Shown here: positions 1 to 5,131 of the stretch, in pieces
Numbering within the stretch: position 1 is the stretch's first letter
Layout: every line of letters begins with the position of its first letter
Assembly (NCBI GenBank): GCA_021413595.1
Contig: JAIOQD010000304.1
Span: 1 to 5,131 of the forward strand
Direction: 5' to 3'
DNA: 5,131 bases
DNA from: Bacteroidota bacterium
Lineage (GTDB): Bacteria > Bacteroidota > Bacteroidia > 2-12-FULL-35-15
Position numbers and translations under genes: made by a program
The notes under the pieces: model-generated
What the model was told of the DNA's origin: nothing
The model's input: the letters and a program-made list of their open reading frames with translations, nothing else
Databases searched by the model: none

Positions 1-922
1 CTACCGAAGGCAGAGAGAAATCATAAATAATTTCCATTTCAGCTAACTCCATGAACTTGTGAAGTGCTTTGTCTTTCAAGAAAGGAAGGTTGTGTAATAC
101 TTCTCCGTTTATATTCAGCTCACGGACTTTCGCTAATTCAAGCCAGTTAATTTCAGATGGTAAATTTTCATTCGGGTCGGGTCCAATATCTAAGAAGGTT
201 GCTTTTGTAAAACTAAAAATATCGTTGCCCTCTGTCATACCTAAAAAGAATTGAATCCTCTCATCATTTGTAAAATCCTTGAAAAGAATCCTCTGAATTT
301 CTTTTTGTGGATTCATGTAGTTGTTCTCTTTAAAATGCTTCTCTAATTTTTTTGCGACTTTCTCTGCTATATCAGTTGTTTCTGGCGAAGTGTGGATTAT
401 TTGAAGTTGAACTTTGTTGTCTTTAGTTGTTACTTTCTCAAATGTTACTTGTCCTTTGAATTCATTTTTCCCTCTAAACCACGCTTTACTGTAATTGGTA
501 GTTTCACATTTGAAATCTAAAGCGATTCTGTTAGGATTGTTTTCAACCATTTTGAAGTTAGGGTTTCCAATTACTTTATATTTCGGGAAATTCGTTTTGA
601 TTACCTCCTGAATATTAAAGTTGTCGGGTATTGCAGAAATCAAAGTTTTGTTTGATTCCCAATCTAAAGTCCTTGTTATAGTTTTTTCTCTGTCTTCTTT
701 GGCTTGCAATTTCTCTTTGAGGAACTCAAACTCATTTGGACTTAACAACGAAGTTGTAAGAATTGGGAATGTACTATCTTCATCAGAATTATTAACGAAG
801 ACTCCTTTCATTCTGAGTAACTGCCTTCTCTCTCTGTCTTTGATTGATTCATGTTGCAAAATTGCTCTTAATGATTCTCCAAAGGGAAGGAATCTGTTTA
901 TATTTTCATTTATTTTTTCCAT
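1..922 (-). CDS. GapS4b-like protein, 3'-truncated by the window edge (307 residues visible)
   Basis: Probable partner subunit of the preceding nuclease-like protein. The frame is uninterrupted from the ATG at 922 to the left edge, so the C-terminus is missing. Visible landmarks are LPFGESLRAIL (12-22), a basic helical stretch RERRQLLRMKG (30-40), ILTTSLLSPNEFEFLKE (54-70), GNPNFKMVENNPNRIALDF (119-137) followed by alternating strand-like segments to about 180, HTSPETT (177-183), an amphipathic helix (184-199) and ILFKDFTNDERIQFFL (212-227). From memory these match the GapS4b family, which is always described next to GapS4a; no search was run. I see no nuclease, ATPase or helicase signature, no signal peptide and no membrane segment, so a structural or sensing role is possible but not shown. 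The ATG at 922 is supported by an upstream AGGA and by the 17-nt overlap with the preceding gene, which suggests coupled synthesis of a complex. The family call depends mainly on the pairing. Confidence 0.75.
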   Translation of the reverse strand, partial: MEKINENINRFLPFGESLRAILQHESIKDRERRQLLRMKGVFVNNSDEDSTFPILTTSLLSPNEFEFLKEKLQAKEDREKTITRTLDWESNKTLISAIPDNFNIQEVIKTNFPKYKVIGNPNFKMVENNPNRIALDFKCETTNYSKAWFRGKNEFKGQVTFEKVTTKDNKVQLQIIHTSPETTDIAEKVAKKLEKHFKENNYMNPQKEIQRILFKDFTNDERIQFFLGMTEGNDIFSFTKATFLDIGPDPNENLPSEINWLELAKVRELNINGEVLHNLPFLKDKALHKFMELAEMEIIYDFSLPSV

Positions 923-1745
923 TAGTTCCTGAAATTAGAATTAAAATTTTCAACTGAAAGTCAATAATTGTATTTGATTGATAATTGGCAGTAATGTTTT
1001 TTGCCAAACCAATCAGTTTAATTAGTTCTTCCTCTTCAAAATTTTCTCTTGAACAAAGTACAAGTGTGTTCTTATCTGTATCTGTCTGCACTCTGATAGG
1101 TAGAATGTTTGAAGCCAAATATTGAACCGGCATTATGGTTCCGTTTTTGGGTGTATCGTTATCACTGTTTAATCCTGTATTGAAATATGTGAATTGAATT
1201 TCCTTGTTAGGGTATTTGCGTTTTACAAATTCTATTGCGTTGAAAAAGAATTCAATTTTCCTATTGTCAACAAGAAAAATTCCATCATGGTTAAAATCTT
1301 TTGGTGCTTCAAGTTTGGATAGTTTTTGTAAAATGTCTTGCGAATCATCATCAACATTATTCAGCCAAAAAATTATTCCCCTGTCAAAAGTTGTTTCAAA
1401 ATCTGAACGGTTGTTGATTGTCTTTACTCTCATTTCTGATTTCTTAAAAGATTCAATTGCCATTCCCAAATCTCTATAATGGTCTTTGAATTTTTCAACA
1501 GGTGCATTAGGATATTTGTCCTTACTGTATTTTACGGAAATTAAGATGTTCTCCAATGTTCTTGAAATCATTGGGCTTTTATAATTAATGTAAGCATCTA
1601 TGCCGTGTGTTTGCTTCCCATGCTTTTCTGAGTCAATGCTTGGAATATCAAAGTTGCGGACTGGCTGATGCCAACCGATTAAAGCAAGGAATTCTACTAC
1701 AATGTCCTCACCAATATCACCAATACGTTTTGAAAATTCTCCCAT
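906..1745 (-). CDS. GapS4a-like protein, putative PD-(D/E)XK-fold nuclease (279 aa)
   Basis: Likely a cytoplasmic DNA nuclease subunit of an anti-phage system. The N-terminal third has the layout of a PD-(D/E)XK fold: a helix with GED (12-14, Glu13), then HGIDAY (47-52, Asp50), then a strand ILISVKYS (67-74, Lys72) where S-x-K stands in for the usual (D/E)-x-K. The N-terminal MGEFSKRIGDIGEDIV, IGW, QTHGID, ISVKYS and YPNAPVEKFKDH segments match my memory of the GapS4a family of the GAPS4 system; no search was run. The middle (about 120-190) carries GIIFWLNN and IFLVDNRKIEFFF, and IGLAKNI (245-251) lies near the C-terminus. No signal peptide or membrane segment is evident. The ATG at 1745 lies 7 nt after the upstream methyltransferase stop, with only an A-rich AAAGAAT before it. 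The 3' end overlaps the next gene by 17 nt. The last 15 or so residues look unlike a conserved tail (see findings). It could instead be the cognate restriction endonuclease of the upstream methyltransferases. Confidence 0.78.
   Translation of the reverse strand: MGEFSKRIGDIGEDIVVEFLALIGWHQPVRNFDIPSIDSEKHGKQTHGIDAYINYKSPMISRTLENILISVKYSKDKYPNAPVEKFKDHYRDLGMAIESFKKSEMRVKTINNRSDFETTFDRGIIFWLNNVDDDSQDILQKLSKLEAPKDFNHDGIFLVDNRKIEFFFNAIEFVKRKYPNKEIQFTYFNTGLNSDNDTPKNGTIMPVQYLASNILPIRVQTDTDKNTLVLCSRENFEEEELIKLIGLAKNITANYQSNTIIDFQLKILILISGTNGKNK
923..930 (-). promoter_or_regulatory. Ribosome binding site for the GapS4b-like gene, inside the end of the preceding gene
   Basis: Read on the minus strand, AGGAACTA directly precedes the ATG at 922. 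AGGA is a Shine-Dalgarno match four bases from the start, which is close spacing. It is the clearest such site among the three gene starts in the window and supports the chosen start. Because it lies within the coding region of the upstream gene, translation of the two is probably coupled. Confidence 0.5.
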
Positions 1746-1752
1746 ATTCTTT

Positions 1753-3363
1753 TTATTTATTTCTATTTAATCTCCTTGCTGATAGTTTTTTCCAAATGCT
1801 ATGAGCTAAATTTATTTCCTTTTGTGTTAAGCCGTAATGTTCTTTCAATATTATTTGATTGGTTATTTTTAAGACTTCTTCAATATCCGTTTTGTCCCGA
1901 ATTAATTTATCAATTTGAGAAAGCAACTTTGCGTTGTCTTTGTGATAGGGTAACAAAACCTTTTCAGCTTCATTTGGCATTAACTCTAAAACGCCTCCAC
2001 CGTGGCTTCTTCCGCTTACTTCTGTAAATGCAAGTGATAGCGAATTATAGTAACTGGCTGTAAGTGCATTTATATCCGTTCCTTGTTTTACAAAAACTCG
2101 GTGCATTGTGTCTGTTGTGTATGCTCCTGCTTCATTAATTATCAATCGTGGATATAAATTGTTTCTTCTAATAAATAAAGCATCAGAAATTTTCAATGAT
2201 GGAACTACAAACCAATCCTCTCTAATTCCTGTCTTATAGCCTTTATGAATGCCTAATGTTTCTCCGTGAGCAATGTATTTTACTGCTCCGTTTTTCTTAT
2301 TGAGATTATGTTTGTCAGGGAATGCAAGTAAATGTGCTTTGGCTTTTGAAAATTTATTTTTCTCCCAATCTTTTTCTGTAAAAATCACACTGTTTACCTG
2401 AACACTTCTTCCAACCATTGGTTTTGCGTAGTCGTGTAAGTCGTATTCTTCAACTGTTGTAAGAGGAACAGTAAAAAAATCATTTGAACCTGTTGTTATA
2501 CCAACTTCAACTTTTGCATATTTCCCAATAGTCGAGATGTTTCTTTTCTTAGCAATGTTTTCTAAAAAATCAATTTCCTCTTGTTCTAAAAAATAGAAAG
2601 TCCATTTGTTCGATTTAAAATCAATTTTCTTTTGTGGGCTTTTTAATTTTGCAGTATCAAGCGTTTTCAATTCGCTTGCATCTTTCAATTCAATATGTTC
2701 AATGTTGTGTTCTTTACTTCCGTTTTTTTCGCAAAGAAGTAAAACAACTTCTTGTTGAATATCAGGAAAAACAAGCTTTTCAAATGAAATGATATTTATT
2801 TTATTGTAGAACTGGGCAATAAATTTTCTCAATTGCAACGCAAATGACACTTGCAGAATTTCTGCTGGCAAAACAAAACCAATTTTTCCGCCTTTGTCCT
2901 TTAATAATAGGGAAGAGCCAACAACAAAAGAAACCCACGCATTTGTAAGTTTAGAATAAGTTAAACCTGCTTTTATAAAAATATCACCTGCCTCAACTTG
3001 TTGTTTTCTGTCAAAAAATTGATAGCGGATGTATGGCGGATTTCCTACAATTAAATCAAAGCGTTGTAATGTATTGTTGCAATAAGTATGAAAATCATCG
3101 TTGATGATTTGTTTGTTTTTCAAAACAATTTTATCCGCTTTTTGAGCTTCAATTTCATCAAATTCAATTGCAGTAATTGATTTGTATTTTGATTTTAATC
3201 CCTTCAACTGCTCAAGGAATACGCCATCCCCACAACTCGGCTCAAGTATATCAAAGTCGGTGCTTCCATTAATTCCCCAACGCAAAATAAATTCTGCAAT
3301 TGGTTCAGGCGTATAAAATCCACCTCTTAATTTTTCTGCTGTTGCGTTTTCAATTAGCTTCAT
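1753..3363 (-). CDS. N6-adenine DNA methyltransferase, gamma-class with C-terminal target-recognition domain (536 aa)
   Basis: A complete SAM-dependent DNA adenine-N6 methyltransferase. Motifs come in gamma-class order: GGFYTP (14-19, motif X), ILEPSCGDGVFL (39-50, motif I), the acid of AIEFDE (65-70, motif II), NDDF (88-91, motif III) and catalytic NPPY (108-111, bases 3031-3042). GGKIGFVLPAEIL (158-170) and the ISFEKLVFPDIQQEVVLLL strand pair (192-210) complete the catalytic fold. From about residue 275 a target-recognition region begins (KVEVGITTGSNDFF, 285-298). It ends in DTMHRV (418-423) and GRSHGGGVLEL (451-461), patterns typical of stand-alone type II modification methylases. The ATG at 3363 is chosen because motif X lies only 14 residues in, and because it overlaps the end of the upstream gene by 14 nt, suggesting translational coupling; no strong Shine-Dalgarno is visible. 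The recognition site cannot be read from sequence. Its specificity region differs from the upstream enzyme's, so the two are not recent duplicates. It may methylate the other strand of the same asymmetric site or a separate site. Confidence 0.95.
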   Translation of the reverse strand: MKLIENATAEKLRGGFYTPEPIAEFILRWGINGSTDFDILEPSCGDGVFLEQLKGLKSKYKSITAIEFDEIEAQKADKIVLKNKQIINDDFHTYCNNTLQRFDLIVGNPPYIRYQFFDRKQQVEAGDIFIKAGLTYSKLTNAWVSFVVGSSLLLKDKGGKIGFVLPAEILQVSFALQLRKFIAQFYNKINIISFEKLVFPDIQQEVVLLLCEKNGSKEHNIEHIELKDASELKTLDTAKLKSPQKKIDFKSNKWTFYFLEQEEIDFLENIAKKRNISTIGKYAKVEVGITTGSNDFFTVPLTTVEEYDLHDYAKPMVGRSVQVNSVIFTEKDWEKNKFSKAKAHLLAFPDKHNLNKKNGAVKYIAHGETLGIHKGYKTGIREDWFVVPSLKISDALFIRRNNLYPRLIINEAGAYTTDTMHRVFVKQGTDINALTASYYNSLSLAFTEVSGRSHGGGVLELMPNEAEKVLLPYHKDNAKLLSQIDKLIRDKTDIEEVLKITNQIILKEHYGLTQKEINLAHSIWKKLSARRLNRNK

Positions 3364-5131
3364 ACAATTCTTTGATTAATGGGATTAATGAATCATCACT
3401 GCCTAAATCATATAATTTGGCTAATAGCTTTTCTAAAGCAATTTTTTCTCTTGAAAACTGGCTTTGTAATGGAGTTAATGCTCTTTTGTTACCAATGTTT
3501 GCATCAATTTTATCTTGAATTTTTATTAGTTCCTTTTGGAGTTCTACAATCTTGTCGTGAAGTGCTTTATCCTTTGCGTTAGCAAAATCAATTTTACGGA
3601 TAGGCAAATTATTAAGAACTTTTGTTCCTCTTGCAAAATAGTTTCCTCTAAAAATTTCGCCAGTCAAGATTACGAACCATTCTACATATTTAGAGTTTAG
3701 AATGGCTTGAATGTAGTATGTTGAATAATCAAACTTATCGGGTAAGGTTATTGCACAATAGCCCGCAGTTCCACCAGAGGTAAATAATGTTCCGTAATTA
3801 TCAATAGCGTATTTGTCTCCATTTGATAATACACCAAGAATTATTTTTTCTTTCTTTCCTAAAATATTTAAACCCTGTTGTCTTCCGAATCTATGCCATT
3901 CATTTTTTGTTGCAGGTTCAGGTTTTATGTCTCTTTTAGGATTGTTTAGAATGGCTTTGTGCTTTTGGCAGTATGCAAAAGCCAACGGATATTTTTTCTG
4001 AATTGTTGAAAGAGGAATTACTTCAACTCCCTTTTTTGAATTCTCGTAAGGGTAAATTACTCTTGCGTTTGGCTTAAAAGTTCTGTATGTATTTAAGTTG
4101 TCTTCGCCTGATGATGTTTGAAAATAGGGTTTGGTTATTGCCTTTTCAATTTTGTAGTCCACATTCTTTTTTGTGAAGTAGTAATGCTTTGCATCTTCCT
4201 TTGTCGGAATGAATATGTAAATTTCGTTTGCACTTGTTTGAATACCATTGAAAATATTATCCTCGCCAACTAAATCAACCAACTTTATACTTTGAGCAGA
4301 TATTTTAGTATATGCGTTTGTCAGGTCGGGTGGAACTAACACCCAAACTTCATTGTCTAATTGATTTGTCTTTTTGGTGGCGTATTTAACTGCATTAGGT
4401 TCTCTTACTTTCCAACTTTTCAAACTCTTTACTTCCGCATATTGGAAAGTCTTTTGAGGCTTTTTGTTTAAGATTAGTAAACAAGTATAAGTTGTTTTGT
4501 CTGCAAAAACTTGGTTTGCTCCAAATGAAACAATTGAATGTAAGTAACCTTTGCTTGAAAGTTCTTCTCTTAGTTTTTTACCTGCACCAACTTTTGTAAA
4601 TTTGCTCGGAATGATATAACCTAAAATTCCATCAGCACTCAATAAGTCCATTCCTTGCTCAACGAAAATATACAGAGGTAATTCAAGCGGAGTAATATTT
4701 TTCATATCCTCCGACTTCATATAAGGCGGATTTCCTACAATAACATCAAAACGAAGTTTTGAAAAATCAAATGGATTAATAATTACTTGGTCTTTCTTAT
4801 TCGTAACTTGTTTTGGATTCAATAAACTGTTACCAAAGAAAATATTTTGCGAAAGGTCAGGTAAAACTGGCTTTGTAGCATTAGTAGAGTTTACATCTTC
4901 TCCCTCTAATAGTTTTAATAGTAAACCAAATTTTGTTGCTTCAACTGCATTGTAGTCTTTGTCAACGCCAAAGATGCAATTCAATAGAAGTTCTCTTTTA
5001 ATTTTGAATGGTAATTTGTATGTGTCGAGGTTAGTTTGAATGAGTTTCGATTTGTCATTTTTTAAATAATAATCAATCAAAATGTCATTCAGCAATTGAA
5101 ATAGCTCCAGTAAAAATGCCCCCGAACCACA
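3350..5131 (-). CDS. Eco57I-class N6-adenine DNA methyltransferase (possible type IIG restriction-modification enzyme), 5'-truncated by the window edge
   Basis: Predicted to transfer a methyl group from SAM to the N6 of adenine in a specific DNA site. The reading frame is open to the right edge, so 593 C-terminal residues are visible. Numbered from the first complete codon, residues 1-8 read CGSGAFLL, which is SAM-binding motif I. GVDKD (55-59) is the acidic motif II region, FFGNSLL (98-104) motif III, and NPPY (134-137, bases 4721-4732) the catalytic motif IV. Motif V/VI-like segments follow (about 164-222). The C-terminal half holds EWHRFGR (411-417) and a TaqI-like specificity segment (about 452-512, with ILNSKYVEW and NNLPIRKI), then a helical, coiled-coil-like tail (525-592). 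The first possible internal start, a TTG at 5095, lies after motif I and cannot be the true start. Eco57I-type enzymes are often about 1000 residues with an N-terminal nuclease; whether one exists here cannot be seen. The stop overlaps the next gene by 14 nt. Methyltransferase assignment is firm; type IIG status is inference. Confidence 0.9.
   Translation of the reverse strand, partial: CGSGAFLLELFQLLNDILIDYYLKNDKSKLIQTNLDTYKLPFKIKRELLLNCIFGVDKDYNAVEATKFGLLLKLLEGEDVNSTNATKPVLPDLSQNIFFGNSLLNPKQVTNKKDQVIINPFDFSKLRFDVIVGNPPYMKSEDMKNITPLELPLYIFVEQGMDLLSADGILGYIIPSKFTKVGAGKKLREELSSKGYLHSIVSFGANQVFADKTTYTCLLILNKKPQKTFQYAEVKSLKSWKVREPNAVKYATKKTNQLDNEVWVLVPPDLTNAYTKISAQSIKLVDLVGEDNIFNGIQTSANEIYIFIPTKEDAKHYYFTKKNVDYKIEKAITKPYFQTSSGEDNLNTYRTFKPNARVIYPYENSKKGVEVIPLSTIQKKYPLAFAYCQKHKAILNNPKRDIKPEPATKNEWHRFGRQQGLNILGKKEKIILGVLSNGDKYAIDNYGTLFTSGGTAGYCAITLPDKFDYSTYYIQAILNSKYVEWFVILTGEIFRGNYFARGTKVLNNLPIRKIDFANAKDKALHDKIVELQKELIKIQDKIDANIGNKRALTPLQSQFSREKIALEKLLAKLYDLGSDDSLIPLIKELYEAN

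Noticed and set aside
1746..1752. Possible promoter or terminator in the gap between the second methyltransferase and the GapS4a-like gene.
   Set aside because: The gap is only 7 nt and A-rich, with no hairpin; it fits a spacer within an operon.
69..2027. Several plus-strand open frames of 60-100 codons (for example 621-932, 1204-1479, 1607-1804, 1776-2027).
   Set aside because: All lie opposite clearly conserved minus-strand genes, show no recognisable motifs and are Ser/Leu/Phe-rich as expected for antisense shadows of Lys/Glu-rich genes.
3035..3051. A 17-base stretch, GGCGGATTTCCTACAAT, also present at 4725-4741, looks like a direct repeat.
   Set aside because: Both copies encode the conserved IVGNPP around the catalytic motif IV of the two methyltransferases with the same codons. 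Shared motif plus AT-rich codon choice explains it, and similarity falls away outside.
1753..5131. BREX, DISARM or type I restriction (HsdM/HsdS) locus suggested by large NPPY methyltransferases.
   Set aside because: No helicase, phosphatase, BrxC-like ATPase or HsdS-type protein with tandem recognition domains is visible, and each methyltransferase carries its own specificity region. Genes outside the window could change this.

Overview
The window is one unidirectional gene block on the minus strand, so gene order runs from high to low coordinates. It is AT-rich throughout, with Lys/Asn/Ile-rich proteins and weak Shine-Dalgarno sequences. That fits a low-GC bacterium, perhaps a Bacteroidota member; this is an impression from composition, and no marker gene fixes the taxon. 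Four coding regions fill almost every base. The first (upstream) and last (downstream) genes are cut by the window edges. Junctions are a 14-nt overlap, a 7-nt gap and a 17-nt overlap, so the four genes are almost certainly co-transcribed and probably translationally coupled. No internal promoter, terminator, RNA gene, IS element, repeat array or CRISPR was seen, and no gene-free stretch exceeds 7 nt.

Upstream half (5131 to 1753): two different N6-adenine DNA methyltransferases. The first is an Eco57I-class protein with a TaqI-type C-terminal specificity region. The window edge falls inside its SAM-binding motif I, so a longer N-terminal part lies outside. The second is a complete 536-residue gamma-class enzyme (motif X, then I, then IV NPPY) with its own C-terminal target-recognition region.

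Downstream half (1745 to 1): two small proteins that I recognise from memory, without a search, as resembling the GapS4a and GapS4b pair of the GAPS4 anti-phage system. The first has a GED, then HGID, then ISVKYS arrangement typical of a PD-(D/E)XK-type nuclease fold. The second has no visible catalytic motif and runs off the left edge.

Taken together this looks like a defence operon in which a two-methyltransferase restriction-modification-like module is joined to a GAPS4-like nuclease pair. GAPS4 is described as a two-gene system, so the tight fusion with two methyltransferase genes is the most interesting feature. The methyltransferases may mark self DNA for the nuclease pair, or two defence systems may simply share a transcript. 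The sequence alone does not decide between these.
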